A DNA stretch of 64,000 nt from Billgrantia tianxiuensis (lineage in GTDB: Bacteria; Pseudomonadota; Gammaproteobacteria; Pseudomonadales; Halomonadaceae): positions 1,922,001-1,986,000 of the forward strand of contig NZ_CP035042.1 in the NCBI RefSeq assembly GCF_009834345.1, in the 5' to 3' direction. The position numbers and the translations under genes are program-made. Under the pieces are notes generated by a model. That model ran no database searches. It saw nothing but the letters and a program-made list of their open reading frames with translations, and was not told the DNA's origin. Every line of letters begins with the position of its first letter. The stretch's first letter is position 1. Shown here piece by piece: positions 1 through 13,693 of this stretch.

Positions 1-122
1 GCCACGTCGAGCTGCTCGACTCGCACACCTTGGGCACCGGCTCCAGCCGTCGCCATGCCGAGCAGCAAGCCGCCGAACTCGCCTTGCTTCAGCTCGAAAA
101 CCAGAAGGGGGCCAGATCATGA
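1..122 (+). CDS. rnc: Ribonuclease III, C-terminal end (partial)
   Basis: The window opens inside a reading frame (first full codon at base 3) that encodes the last 39 residues of RNase III. The tail contains [18 protein letters not shown], the end of the double-stranded RNA-binding domain, where the GSSRR-xAEQ-AA pattern is diagnostic. RNase III cuts double-stranded RNA in rRNA and mRNA maturation. The stop TGA at 120-122 overlaps the ATG of era (ATGA), so the two are translationally coupled as in the usual rnc-era-recO operon. Only the C-terminus is visible; the catalytic domain lies outside the window. Confidence 0.92.
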   Translation, partial: HVELLDSHTLGTGSSRRHAEQQAAELALLQLENQKGARS

Positions 123-1018
123 GCGAGACCTGTGGCTTCGTGGCCATCGTCGGCCGTCCCAATGTCGGCAAGTCGACCCTGATGAACCGCATTCTCGGGC
201 AGAAGATCTCGATCACCTCGCGGCGGCCCCAGACTACCCGACACCAGGTCATGGGCATCAAGACCGAGGGGGAGGCACAGTTCATCTACGTCGACACCCC
301 GGGCATCCATATCCTCGGGCGTGACCGCAACAAGGCGATCAACCGCTTCATGAACCAGGCGGCCACCCAAGCCCTGCGCGACGTAAACTGCGTGGTATTC
401 ATCATCGACCGCACGCGCTGGACCGACGAGGACCAGGTGGTACTCTCGCGCCTGGAGCACGTCGAGGCGCCGGTGATTCTCGCCGTCAACAAGGTCGACA
501 GGCTCGAGGACAAGAGCACGCTGCTGCCCTGGCTCGCCGAGGTGGGGGCGCGGCGCGAGTTCGCCGCCATCATCCCCATTTCCGCCAAGCACGGCACCAA
601 CGTGCCCGAGCTCGAGGCGGAGGTGGCCAAGCACCTGCCCGAGAGCATTCATTACTTCCCCGACGACCAGATCACCGACAAGAGCCAGCGCTTCCTTGCG
701 GCGGAACTGGTGCGCGAGAAGATCATGCGCCAGCTCGGCGACGAACTGCCCTACCAGGTCACGGTAGAGATCGAGGAGTTTCGCGACGAGGGCAAGGTGA
801 TTCACATTAGTGCCCTGATCCTGGTGGAGCGTCCCGGACAGAAGAAGATTCTCATCGGCGACAAGGGCGAACGAATCAAGAACATTGGCCGCGAGGCACG
901 GCTCGACATGGAACGCGCGCTGGACGCCAAGGTCATGCTCAACCTGTGGGTCAAGGTGAAGCGTGGCTGGTCGGACGATGAGAGAGCCCTGAAGAGTCTG
1001 GGCTACGACCTTGACTGA
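119..1018 (+). CDS. era: GTPase Era
   Basis: Era is a 299-residue GTPase that binds the 3' end of 16S rRNA and assists 30S subunit assembly at the inner membrane. The G1 loop GRPNVGKST is at residues 12-20, G3 DTPG at about 59-62 and G4 NKVD at about 124-127. A C-terminal KH domain carries [11 protein letters not shown] near residue 250. The length is normal for the family. The start ATG overlaps the rnc stop by four bases and recO follows 29 bases downstream, which is the classic operon. The frame is intact. Confidence 0.98.
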   Translation: MSETCGFVAIVGRPNVGKSTLMNRILGQKISITSRRPQTTRHQVMGIKTEGEAQFIYVDTPGIHILGRDRNKAINRFMNQAATQALRDVNCVVFIIDRTRWTDEDQVVLSRLEHVEAPVILAVNKVDRLEDKSTLLPWLAEVGARREFAAIIPISAKHGTNVPELEAEVAKHLPESIHYFPDDQITDKSQRFLAAELVREKIMRQLGDELPYQVTVEIEEFRDEGKVIHISALILVERPGQKKILIGDKGERIKNIGREARLDMERALDAKVMLNLWVKVKRGWSDDERALKSLGYDLD

Positions 1019-1047
1019 ACTCGCCCCTAACTGGCAAGCGCCCGATC

Positions 1048-1748
1048 ATGCAGCCGCAGCCGGCCTTCCTCCTCCATAAGCGTCCCTATCGCGAGACCAG
1101 TGCGCTGGTCGAGCTGCTCACTCTCGATCATGGCCGCGTGCGCGCGGTGGCCCAGGGCGTGCAGCGCCCGGGCTCGCGCTCCCGCGGGCGGCTTCAGCCC
1201 TTCGCTCCATTGCATGTCACCTGGGTGGGGAAGGGGAGCTCAAGCGCCTGCGCCTGATGGAGAGCCGCGGGGCGGCAGCGTTGCTTGTTGGCGAAGGCTT
1301 GCTCTGTGGGCTCTACGCCAACGAGCTCTTGACGCGGACGCTGCCAATCGAGCTGCCGGCGGCGGAGGTCTTCGCCTTCTATACGGCGCTGCTCGAGGCA
1401 TTGCCGCGTCCCGATGGCCGCGCCGTAGCACTGCGGCGCCTGGAGTTCTCTCTGCTCGACACTCTGGATGCCGCACCACGCTTTACCACGCCGGAAGGCG
1501 GCGAACTCGACCCTCACGGCCGCTATCGCTTCGATGCCCCCTCACGGGCTTTCGTGCCTGGCGAGCCGGGGCTCGATGGCCGCACCCTGCGTCTGTTGGC
1601 CGGCGGCGACTGGGCGGCGCCGGGCCTGGCCGGTCCGGCCAAGGCGATTGCACGTGCGGCGCTGGCCCCCTTGCTCGGCTCGCGGCCGTTGCGCTCGCGC
1701 GAGCTGATGCGTCAACTTGCCGAACGACGCCGTTCCCCCTCACACTGA
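1048..1748 (+). CDS. recO: DNA repair protein RecO (frame broken by one missing base)
   Basis: RecO loads RecA through RecFOR gap repair and anneals single strands. The N-terminal OB-fold part (LLHKRPYRETSALVELLT, then RAVAQGVQRP) is read from ATG 1048. At the GGGG run 1233-1236 the frame fails and the rest (ELKRLRLMESRGAAALL, LLCGLYANELLTRTLP) continues in another frame to the stop at 1746-1748. Adding one G gives a 233-residue protein of normal RecO length with an unbroken family pattern, so this is probably a sequencing deletion rather than a real mutation. It sits between era and pdxJ as in many gammaproteobacteria. Confidence 0.9.
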
Positions 1749-1782
1749 TTGCCACTTCCCCGACCCGTAGCTGGAGAGTCTC

Positions 1783-2579
1783 ATGCATCCCCGCGCATTC
1801 TGCTTGGCGTCAATATCGACCACATTGCCACGTTGCGTCAGGCGCGCGGCACGCGCTATCCCGACCCGGTTCAGGCGGCGCTATTGGCCGAAGAGGCGGG
1901 AGCCGATGGCATCACCATTCATCTGCGTGAGGATCGACGGCACATTCAGGAGCGCGACGTGCGCCTGCTGGCCGAGGTGCTCAATACCCGCATGAACCTG
2001 GAGATGGCTGTCACCGAAGAGATGCTGGCGCTGGCCGAGGAGATCCGCCCGGCGCATGTCTGTCTGGTGCCGGAGAAGCGCGAGGAATTGACCACCGAGG
2101 GCGGCCTGGACGTGGTGGGCCATTTCGATGCGATTGCGGATGCCTGCCGGCGTCTGGCAGCGGCAGGCTGTGAGGTGTCGCTGTTCATCGATCCCGAGCC
2201 GAGCCAGATCGAGGCCTCCAGGCGTGCCGGGGCGCCGGTGATCGAGCTGCACACCGGGGCCTATGCTGAATGTACGGGGCAGGCGGCCCGCGAGGAGCAT
2301 GCACGTCTGTCAGCGGCGACGGAGATGGCGCTGGAACTGGGGCTCACGGTCAATGCCGGGCATGGCCTGCATTACCACAATGTCGAGGCCATTGCGGCGA
2401 TCCCGGGGCTGCACGAGCTCAACATCGGCCATGCCATCATCGCCCGGGCGTTGTTCGTCGGGCTCAAGGAGGCCGTAGCCGAGATGAAGCGGCTGATGAT
2501 CGCCGGTCAGGAGGCAGGGTTCATCGCCTCGCTGGAGGAGCATGATCACAGCCACGACCACGACGAACACGATCACTGA
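1783..2579 (+). CDS. pdxJ: Pyridoxine 5'-phosphate synthase (probable one-base deletion near start)
   Basis: PdxJ condenses 1-deoxyxylulose 5-phosphate with 3-amino-2-oxopropyl phosphate to make pyridoxine 5'-phosphate, the last ring-forming step of vitamin B6 synthesis. The hallmarks [40 protein letters not shown] and [11 protein letters not shown] are all present. The coding frame as given has no ATG, only a TTG at 1749 touching the recO stop. ATG 1783 has a good ribosome site (GGAGAG, 1772-1777) but is out of frame. One C missing from the CCCC run at 1789-1792 would join ATG 1783 to the frame, giving 265 residues. The C-terminus ends in an unusual His/Asp/Glu-rich tail ([14 protein letters not shown]). 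Confidence 0.93.
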
Positions 2580-2637
2580 CCATTACCGTCATCGGCACTG
2601 ACCTTGCCAGGATGGTGCGCTCCGAGGCCGCCTTCCT

Positions 2638-5367
<2,730 letters not shown>

Positions 5368-5447
5368 CGACTTTCCTTGGTTACGAGCCTGTATTTTCAG
5401 TATGCCACATTGGCAGAGCATGCCTGTCCAGTGAATGGCGGCACGGA

Positions 5448-5453
5448 TATACT
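5448..5453 (+). promoter_or_regulatory. Candidate -10 element for cysM
   Basis: TATACT lies 32 bases upstream of the cysM ATG, with a weak -35-like TGTCCA 17 bases further upstream (5425-5430). The weak -35 could mean sigma-S or activator dependence; this is inference from the hexamers alone. Confidence 0.4.
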
Positions 5454-5484
5454 AACGAAAAGACCTTACTCTAAGGACGGTTAC

Positions 5485-6380
5485 ATGCAGTTTCCTACCA
5501 TTGAGGATATCGTTGGGCATACGCCGTTGATCCGCCTCAAGCGCATTACGGCGGGTCGCAACAACACTCTGCTCGCCAAGCTGGAGGGCAACAACCCTGC
5601 CGGCTCGGTCAAGGATCGCCCAGCGCTGTCGATGCTGGAGCAGGCCGAAGCACGCGGCGACATCTCGCCAGGCGATACCCTGATCGAGGCGACGTCGGGC
5701 AATACCGGCATTGCCCTGGCGATGGCCGCGACGATCAAGGGGTACCGCATGATCCTGATCATGCCGGAGAGCGCCTCGAGTGAGCGCAAGCAGGCCATGG
5801 CTGCCTATGGCGCCAAGCTGATCACGGTCAGCAAGGAAGGCGGCATGGAGGAGGCGCGCGATCTGGCCGAGACGATGATCGCGCGTGGCGAGGGCAAGCC
5901 GCTCAACCAGTTCGCCAACCCCGACAATCCGCTGGCTCACTATCGCGGTACCGGTCCCGAGCTCTGGGAGCAGACCGGCGGAACCATTACCCACTTCGTC
6001 AGCTCCATGGGCACCACCGGCACTATCATGGGGTATCGGCGTACCTCAAGGAGCGCAACCCCGATGTCCAGATCATCGGTCTGCAGCCGGAGGATGGCGC
6101 CAGCATTGCCGGTATCCGTCGCTGGCCCAAGGAGTACCTGCCCAGTATCTTCGATGCCACCCGGGTCGACCGTGTGCTCGACATCGGCCAGCATGAAGCC
6201 GAGGAGCACATGCGTCGTCTGGCGCGGGAGGAGGGCATCCTTGCGGGTGTTTCTTCCGGGGGTGCCCTCGCCGGTGCGTTGCGCATCGCCGAGGAGGTCG
6301 AGAACGCCGTGATCGTGTTCATCGTCTGTGACCGTGGCGACCGCTATCTCTCGACCGGGCTGTTCGCCCCGGAGGCTTGA
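5485..6380 (+). CDS. cysM: Cysteine synthase B / O-acetylserine sulfhydrylase (frame broken by one missing base)
   Basis: A PLP enzyme that makes cysteine from O-acetylserine and sulfide or thiosulfate. The start is set by the AAGGACGG site at 5473-5480. The PLP lysine is in NPAGSVKDRPA (Lys43), the substrate/phosphate loop is TSGNTGIALA, and GVSSGGALAGALRIA is near the C-terminus. The frame fails at the G run 6030-6033 (IMGV should continue SAYLKERNPDVQIIGLQPE) and resumes one base off to the stop at 6378-6380. Restoring one G gives 298 residues, normal for CysM. Divergent from gacS and followed after 7 bases by rlmD. Confidence 0.93.
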
Positions 6381-6387
6381 GGTGGCA

Positions 6388-7800
6388 ATGCTTGGCAAGC
6401 GACGTCCGGCGCGCCAACGCTCCGGCGTTTCCGGGCTACACAAGCGCACGAACGAGGCGACGCCCGTAGCGACAAAGGCCGAGGATGAGTCCGTCACCAT
6501 CGAGCGTCTTGCCCATGATGGCCGGGGCGTGGCCCGTTCGACCACCGGCAAGACCCTGTTCGTCGAAGGGGCGCTGCCCGGCGAGCGTGTCGAGGTGGCG
6601 GTACATCGCACCCGCAAGCGCTACGACGAGGCTCATGTTCGCGAGCTGCTCGAGCCGGCTGGCGAGAGAGTCGTGCCCCCTTGTATCCACTACGGCCAGT
6701 GTGGTGGCTGCGACCTCCAGCACCTTGCCGTCGAGGCCCAGCGTGAGCACAAGCGTCGGGTACTCGTCGACCTGTTGAGGCGGGAGGGCATCGAGCTGTC
6801 CGCGTCGCCCGAACTGCTGGCGGCGGAGCCGCTTGGTTATCGCCGCCGCGCCCGCCTTGGCGTCAAAGTGGATGCCGAAGGCGGCGTGCATCTCGGCTTC
6901 CGCGCGCGTCATGCCAGTCGTCTGGTCGATATCCAGTCCTGCGAGGTACTGCAGCCGGAGCTGTCGGCACTGATCGCACCGCTGCGGGCGTTGCTCAGCG
7001 AGCTCGAAGCGCCGCGCCTGGTGGGACACCTGGAGCTGATCGCCGCCGATGCGACCCGCGTCGTGGTGGTGCGTCAGTTGCGGGACAGCCAAGTCGACCT
7101 GCAACGTTGGCGTGCGTTCGGTGAAGCCCATGGCGTTGCCGTCGCCTGGCTGCTGGGGCGCGAAACTCCGACCCTGGAGTGGCTGGGCGAAGCGCCGTCG
7201 CTCATCTATCGGTTGCAGGGAGGCGATGGGGAGCTAGAGCTGGGTTTCGCGCCGGGCGATTTCGTTCAGGTCAACGAGCCGGTCAATCGTGCCATGGTGG
7301 CCACGGTGCGCGAGTGGCTGGCACCGCGCTCTGGTCAACGCCTCTTGGATCTGTTCGCCGGTATCGGCAACTTCAGCCTGCCGCTGGCGGCCGACGGAGC
7401 CGCGGTAACGGCGGTGGAGGGCAATCCCGATATGGTGGACCGGCTGCATGACAATGCCGGCAGGAATGGACTCGACATCGAGGCGCTGCAGCTCGACCTC
7501 AACGACGAGGCGGCCGTGGCGCAGCTCGTGGCACGCCTTTCACCCGCGACGGTCGTGCTAGACCCGCCGCGTGACGGAGCCGATGCGGTGTGTCGGGCGC
7601 TGGTCGAACGACCCGTGACGCGACTGGTCTACATAGCCTGTGATCCTGCCACGCTGGCACGCGATGCGGCACGACTCGTGCATGGCGGTTATCGCATCGT
7701 GCGGGTGGCGGTGGCCGATATGTTCGTGCACACCTCGCACTTGGAGTCGCTGCTGTTGCTCGAGCACGGTGCAGGCCAGCCGCTATCGCAAGGAGTCTAG
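6388..7800 (+). CDS. rlmD: 23S rRNA (uracil-1939-C5)-methyltransferase RlmD
   Basis: RlmD (RumA) methylates U1939 of 23S rRNA using SAM. An N-terminal TRAM domain (ESVTIERLAHDGRGVA) is followed by the [4Fe-4S] cysteine cluster (CIHYGQCGGCDLQ plus QSCEVLQ). The SAM loop is LLDLFAGIGNFSLPLA. The catalytic motifs are VLDPPRDGA and YIACDPATLARD, the latter with the nucleophilic cysteine. ATG 6388 is preferred to the in-frame ATG 6328, which lies inside cysM. The protein has 470 residues and an intact frame. It lies just upstream of relA, an arrangement also seen in Pseudomonas. Confidence 0.95.
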   Translation: MLGKRRPARQRSGVSGLHKRTNEATPVATKAEDESVTIERLAHDGRGVARSTTGKTLFVEGALPGERVEVAVHRTRKRYDEAHVRELLEPAGERVVPPCIHYGQCGGCDLQHLAVEAQREHKRRVLVDLLRREGIELSASPELLAAEPLGYRRRARLGVKVDAEGGVHLGFRARHASRLVDIQSCEVLQPELSALIAPLRALLSELEAPRLVGHLELIAADATRVVVVRQLRDSQVDLQRWRAFGEAHGVAVAWLLGRETPTLEWLGEAPSLIYRLQGGDGELELGFAPGDFVQVNEPVNRAMVATVREWLAPRSGQRLLDLFAGIGNFSLPLAADGAAVTAVEGNPDMVDRLHDNAGRNGLDIEALQLDLNDEAAVAQLVARLSPATVVLDPPRDGADAVCRALVERPVTRLVYIACDPATLARDAARLVHGGYRIVRVAVADMFVHTSHLESLLLLEHGAGQPLSQGV

Positions 7801-7804
7801 AAAA

Positions 7805-10079
7805 ATGGTGAAAGTCCGCGACGACCAGCCGATGACCGACGATGGGGACGTCGATATCGGCCACTGGCTGGAGCGTCTCCAGGAAGACGTCAAGCTGCGC
7901 GATCCCGTTGAGATGCGTGAAGCTTGCGAGCTGGCCAAGCACCTGTCGCAGGAAGCCGACCGTCCGCACAAAGCCTGGCTCCCCCGGGACACCACCTACC
8001 GCATGGGCCTCGAGATGGCGGACATTCTGGCCCTGCTCAAGCTCGACCAGACGGCCCTCGAGGCGGCGGTGCTCTACCGTGCCGTGCGCGAGGGCCTGAT
8101 TTCGGTCGAGTCCGTGGCGCGGCGGTTCGGCAAGGAGGTGGCACACCTGATCGAGGGCGTGCTGCAGATGGCAGCCATCAGCAATGCCCAGGTTCCCAGC
8201 CAGGGACTGGTGCAGCACGACCAGCAGGACAACCTGCGCAAGATGCTGGTCACCATGATCGACGACGTGCGCGTGGCGCTGATCAAGATCGCCGAGCGCA
8301 CCTGTGCCTTGCGCCAGGTCAAGGACGCCCGCGCGAGAAACGCCTGCAGGTGGCTCGCGAGGTATTCGACATCTACGCCCCGTTGGCCCATCGCCTGGGC
8401 ATCGGTCAGGTCAAGTGGGAGCTCGAAGACCTCTCCTTCCGCTACCTGCACGAGGACGACTACAAGGCGATCGCCCGCCAGCTGGCCGAGAAGCGGCTGG
8501 ACCGCGATCGCTATATCCACGACGTAGTCGAAACCCTCAAGGGCATGCTCGAGACCCAGGGCATCACCGAGTACGAGGTCAACGGCCGCGCCAAGCACAT
8601 CTACTCGATCTGGCGCAAGATGAAGCGCAAGCGCATCGACTTTGCCCAGGTCAACGACGTGCGCGCCGTACGCATCCTGGTGCCGGAGGTGACCGACTGC
8701 TACACCGTGCTGGGGCTGGTTCACTCCGCTGGCACCATGTGCCCAACGAGTTCGACGACTACATCGCCAACCCCAAGAAGAACGGCTACCAGTCGCTGCA
8801 CACCGCTGTGTTGGGGCCGGAGAACAAGGTGCTCGAGATTCAGATCCGCACCTTTGCCATGCACGACGAGGCGGAACTGGGCGTGTGCGCCCACTGGCGC
8901 TACAAGGGCCACGACACCGGCGGCAAGAGTTCCAGTTACGAGGAGAAGATCGCCTGGCTGCGCCAGGTCCTCGAATGGCAGGACGAGGTGGGCGACTTCG
9001 GCGACCTGCGCGAGGGGCTATCCAGCGACGTGGCGCCGGACCGCATCTACGTCTTCACCCCGGACGGCCACGTCATCGACCTGCCGCGCATCGCCACGCC
9101 GATCGACTTCGCCTACCGCGTGCATACCGAAGTGGGCCACCGCTGTCGCGGGGCCAAGGTCGACGGCCGCATCGTGCCGCTCACCTACAAGCTGAAGACC
9201 GGCCAGCAGGTCGAGATCCTCACTGCCAGCAAGGGTGGGCCCAGCCGTGACTGGCTCAATCCCAGCCTCGGCTACGTGCGCACCTCGCGGGCGCGCGCCA
9301 AGATCCAGTCGTGGTTCAAGCACCAGGCCCGCGAGCAGAACGTGGAAGAGGGCAAGGCGCTGTTCGAGCGCGAGATGCGTCGCCTCGACGTGGAGGACAT
9401 GGATCTCGATACCCTGGCGCACAAGGTCAACTATCAGAGCCCCGAGGACATGTACGCCGCGCTCGGGGCCGGCGACCTGCGCATCGGGCAGGTGCTGCAC
9501 CAGGCCCAGCAGCTGTTCGGCGAGACCGACGACCAGGAGCAGCTCGACCGCCTGCTGGCCAAGCCGCGACGCGATACGGGGAAAGGTGCGGCAAGCGATA
9601 TCACCGTGCTGGGCGTGGGCAACCTCAAGACCAGCATGGCCAACTGCTGCCACCCGGTGCCTGGCGAGCCGATCGTCGGCTTCATCACCCAGGGGCGCGG
9701 CGTCACCGTGCATCGCCAGGATTGCCCTAACATACTGCAGCTGCGCATCGACGAGCCGCAGCGGGTCATCGAAGTGGAATGGGGTCAGCGCGCCCGCACC
9801 CAATATCCGGTGGACATCGAGATCCAGGCCTGGGATCGCTCCGGCCTGCTGCGTGACGTGACGGGCATTCTCGGCAATGAAAAGGTCAACGTACTGTCGG
9901 TCAATACCCTGACCGATACCAGCGATGGCATCGCCCGGATGCGCATTACCGTGGAAGTCGATGGGCTGGAGATGCTGGGTAGGCTCTTTTCACGCATCCA
10001 GCAGCTGTCTAACGTGATCGAGGTCCAGCGCCTGCGCACCGGAGCCAAGGCGATGAAACGCAAGGGGAGTGGTACATGA
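7805..10079 (+). CDS. relA: GTP pyrophosphokinase RelA (two single-base frame breaks)
   Basis: RelA makes (p)ppGpp on stalled ribosomes. The N-terminal HD-like domain lacks the hydrolase HD pair (LYRAVREG replaces it), typical of synthetase-only RelA. Then come the synthetase domain (YAPLAHRLGIGQVKWELEDL, NEFDDYIANPKKNGYQSLHT), a TGS domain (RIYVFTPDGHVIDLP), the CCHPVPGEPIVGF zinc-finger region and a C-terminal ACT domain. The frame breaks at about 8328-8330 (expected KDAPREKR) and again at about 8726-8727 (expected VHSRWHHVPNEF). Each needs one added C, giving 758 residues. It starts 5 bases after rlmD; its stop overlaps the mazG start. Confidence 0.95.
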
Positions 10080-10963
10080 GTGAGGTCCGACACGGCATCG
10101 ACGACCTACTGACGCTGATGGCCGTGCTGCGCGATCCCAGGCAGGGCTGCCCATGGGATCTCAAGCAGGACTGGGACAGCATCGTGCCGCATACCCTGGA
10201 AGAGGCCTACGAGGTGGCCGATGCCATCGAGCGTCGGGCCTTCGACGAGCTGCCGGGTGAACTCGGCGACCTGCTTTTCCAGGTGGTCTATTACAGCCAG
10301 TTCGCTCGCGAGGAGAGGCGCTTCGACTTCCACGACGTGGTGCATACCCTGACGGCCAAGATGGTGCGCCGCCATCCGCATGTGTTTCCCGACGGCACCC
10401 TGGCGTCGCGCCGCCCCGCGGGCGTCAGCGCCGAGCAGGTGGAGACCCGGCAAGTCAATAGCCGCTGGGAGTCGCTCAAGGCGGAGGAGCGCGCCGGGCG
10501 GGCCGAGGCCAGCGTCTCGGTGCTCGACGACGTGCCACGCACGCTGCCGGCACTGTCGCGTGCCGCCAAGCTCTCCAAGCGCGCGGCCCGGGTGGGGTTC
10601 GACTGGCCCGACGCCACGGGAGTGATCGCCAAGATTCGCGAAGAGCTCGACGAGGTCGAGCAGGCCCTGGCCGAGGGCGATCACCGCCATGCAGCGGAAG
10701 AAGTGGGCGACCTGCTATTCGCCGTGACCAACCTGGCACGCACTCTCAAGGCTGATCCCGAGCAGTGCCTGCGCGAGACCAATGCCAAGTTCGAGCGACG
10801 CTTTCGCCATGTCGAGGCGGCACTGGCCGAGCGTGGCATGACCACGCGCGACGTCGACCTGGACACCATGGAAGGTTACTGGCAGCAGGCCAAGCGGCTC
10901 GAGGCAGCAACGACCGATACGTCAGGACATTCCGAATCGACTTCAGGAGGAGATCGGCCATGA
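10076..10963 (+). CDS. mazG: Nucleoside triphosphate pyrophosphohydrolase MazG
   Basis: A 295-residue protein with two MazG domains. The first has CPWDLKQDWDSIVPHTLEEAYEVADAIE with GELGDLLFQVVYY. The second has KIREELDEVEQALAEG with EEVGDLLFAVTNLAR. Both show the acidic Mg2+-binding helices of all-alpha NTP pyrophosphatases. It hydrolyses (d)NTPs to monophosphates and has been linked to lowering (p)ppGpp, which fits translational coupling to relA (ATGA overlap at 10076-10079). It also overlaps ppc downstream. The C-terminal 30 residues are Ser/Thr-rich and probably disordered. Confidence 0.95.
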   Translation: MSEVRHGIDDLLTLMAVLRDPRQGCPWDLKQDWDSIVPHTLEEAYEVADAIERRAFDELPGELGDLLFQVVYYSQFAREERRFDFHDVVHTLTAKMVRRHPHVFPDGTLASRRPAGVSAEQVETRQVNSRWESLKAEERAGRAEASVSVLDDVPRTLPALSRAAKLSKRAARVGFDWPDATGVIAKIREELDEVEQALAEGDHRHAAEEVGDLLFAVTNLARTLKADPEQCLRETNAKFERRFRHVEAALAERGMTTRDVDLDTMEGYWQQAKRLEAATTDTSGHSESTSGGDRP

Positions 10964-13607
10964 GTGGCGATCTGCACGAATCCCTACGCGACAACGTACG
11001 CATCCTCGGCGACAGCCTGGGCCGCACCATCGCCGATGACCTGGGCAAGGGCTTCGTCGACCGCATCGAGACCATCCGCGGCCTGGCCAAGAGCGGCCGG
11101 CAGGGAGACGTGCAGAGCAGCCGCGAGCTGATCGAATATCTGCGCAAGCTGCCCGATCGCGACCTGCTTCCGGTGACGCGTGCCTTCAACCAGTTCCTCA
11201 ATCTGGCCAACATCGCCGAGCAGCACTACCGGGCGCGCTTTCGCCGCGTGGAAGACTACAAGCCCGGTTCTCAGCCGGTGCTTTCCGACCTGCTCCAGCG
11301 TGCCCGCGATGCCGGCCATACACCACGCAAGCTGGTCGAGAGCCTGGCCAGCATGCGCGTCGAACTGGTGCTGACCGCGCACCCCACCGAGGTCATCCGG
11401 CGCACCCTGATCCAGAAGTACGACGCCATCGACGAGTGCCTCACCGTCATCGAGTCCTCGCTCGACTACCCCGAGCGGGCCAGCCGCGCCCGTGGCCGTC
11501 TCGAAGAGCTGATCAGTCAGGCCTGGCACACCGACGAGATCCGTCACGAGCGGCCCACGCCGGTGGATGAGGCCAAGTGGGGCTTTGCGGTGATCGAAAA
11601 CTCGCTGTGGCAGGCAGTCCCTGCGTTCCACCGCGATCTCGATAGCCTGCTGCTCGAGTGCGCCGGCGAGCGATTGCCGCTGGATGCCGCACCGCTGGTC
11701 TTCGCCTCGTGGATGGGCGGCGACCGTGACGGCAATCCCAACGTCACCTCACGGGTCACCCGCGAGGTGCTGCTGCTGGGGCGCTGGATGGCGGCGGATC
11801 TCTACCTGCGTGACCTGGAACAGCTCAAGGCCGAGCTCTCCATGTGGAAGTGCAACAGCGCGCTGCGCGCCGAGGTGGGCAACGTCGCCGAGCCCTACCG
11901 CGAGCTGCTCAAGCGTCTGGTGCAGCGGGTCGAGGCGACCCGCGACTGGGCCAAGGCCCAGCTCGACGGACGCAGCTACGAGGGTGGTTCGATCATCGAG
12001 AACAGCGACCAGCTCTATGCGCCGCTGCTCACCTGTTATCGCTCGCTGTGCGATGTGGGCCTCGACACCATTGCCAACGGCGCACTGCTCGACACGCTGC
12101 GTCGGGTGGCAGTATTCGGCGTGACCCTGACCAAGCTCGACATCCGCCAGGAAGCGAGCCGTCATGCCATGGTCATGGAGGAGCTGACCCAGGCCCTGGG
12201 GCTCGGTCACTACCGCGACTGGAGCGAGGAGCAGCGCCAGGCCTTCCTGCTGGCCGAGCTCGAGTCGCGCCGGCCGCTGATCCCAAGGCGCTGGGAGTGC
12301 TCGGCCGAGACCCGCGAGGTGCTGGATACCTTCCTGGTCATTGCCAACGAGCAGTCCGAAGCGCTGGGTACCTATATCATTTCCATGGCCGGCCAGCCCT
12401 CCGACGTGCTCACGGTCGCCCTGCTGATGAAGGAGGTGGGGGTGTCGTCTCGCTGCCCATCGCGCCGCTGTTCGAGACTCTCGACGACCTCAACCGAGCC
12501 GGCGACGTGATCGACCGGCTGCTGGCGCTGCCGGGCTACCGGGCGCTGGCCGGCGAGCGCCAGGAGGTGATGATCGGCTACTCCGACTCGGCCAAGGATG
12601 CCGGCCAGTTGGCTGCGGCCTGGGCGCAATACCGGGCCCAGGAGCGTCTGGTCGAGGTGTGCCGTGGCCACGGCGTCGCCCTTACCCTGTTCCATGGACG
12701 CGGTGGAGCAGTGGGGCGCGGCGGCGGTCCGGCCTATGCGGCCATCCTCTCGCAGCCGCCGGGTTCGGTGAACGGCAGCCTACGCGTCACCGAGCAGGGC
12801 GAGATGATTCGCTTCAAGTTCGGTCAGCCCGATATTGCCCTGCGCTCGATGGAGATCTATGCCTGTGCGGTGCTGGAGGCGACCCTGCTGCCGCCTCCGG
12901 CGCCTGAGCCGCATTGGCGTGAGGAGATGGATCGGCTGGCCGAGACCGCCCATCGCGCCTATGTCGGCGTGGTGCGCGAAGACCCCGATTTCGTGCCTTA
13001 TTTCCGCGCGGTGACACCGGAGGGCGTGCTGGGGCATCTGCCGCTGGGCTCACGCCCCACCAAGCGTCGCCAGGATGGCGGGGTGGAAACGCTGCGTGCG
13101 ATCCCCTGGATCTTTGCCTGGACCCAGATCCGCCTCATGCTGCCGGCCTGGTTGGGCAGCGGCGAAGCGTTCTCGGCACGCATCGAGGAGGAGGGCGGTC
13201 TCGAGGTGCTACGCGAGATGCGCGATCGCTGGCCCTTCTTCGGCACCTACCTGGACATGCTGGAGATGCTGCTGGCCAAGGCCGACGTGGGCATCGCCTC
13301 CTACTACGAGCAGCGCCTGGTCGACGAACCGGCGCTCAAGGAGTTGGGCGCCGAGCTGCGCCAGCGCTTCACCCAGCTGCAGTCGGTGGTGCTGACGATT
13401 CTCGACCAGCCGCAGTTGTTGGAGCAGACACCGCTGATCCGCCAGGCCATCGAGGTGCGCAACCCCTACATCGACCCGCTGCATGGGCTCCAAGCGGAAC
13501 TCTTGCAGCGCAACCGCGACGCCGACGGCGCGATCAGCGGCGAACTCTCACGCGCCCTGATGGTGACCATGGCGGGTATCGCCGCAGGCCTGCGCAACAC
13601 GGGCTAA
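10960..13607 (+). CDS. ppc: Phosphoenolpyruvate carboxylase (frame broken by one missing base)
   Basis: PPC carboxylates PEP to oxaloacetate, refilling the TCA cycle. ATG 10960 overlaps the mazG stop and has an AGGAGGAG site upstream. The catalytic His loop is [12 protein letters not shown], then [30 protein letters not shown] and the conserved C-terminal RNTG. The frame breaks in or near the G run 12438-12442 (LLMKEVG continues as [17 protein letters not shown] one base off). Restoring one base gives 882 residues, the length of the E. coli enzyme. Ends before a strong hairpin at 13643-13668. Confidence 0.95.
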
Positions 13608-13642
13608 AAGTCATTGCGCTCGGTCATACCTTGTTGGAGTGA

Positions 13643-13668
13643 AACGCCCCGGCCTTGGCCGGGGCGTT
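13643..13668. terminator. Hairpin between convergent ppc and peroxiredoxin genes
   Basis: A perfect 12-bp GC-rich stem (AACGCCCCGGCC with its complement) around a TT loop. There is no long T-tract on either strand, but its place between two convergent genes fits a bidirectional terminator. Confidence 0.65.
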
Positions 13669-13693
13669 CGTGTACGGTCAACTCAGACGTGTC

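Noticed and set aside
8281..8760. Programmed frameshift in relA
   Set aside because: Two separate breaks, no slippery heptamer, and the same kind of loss in eight other unrelated genes point to sequence errors.
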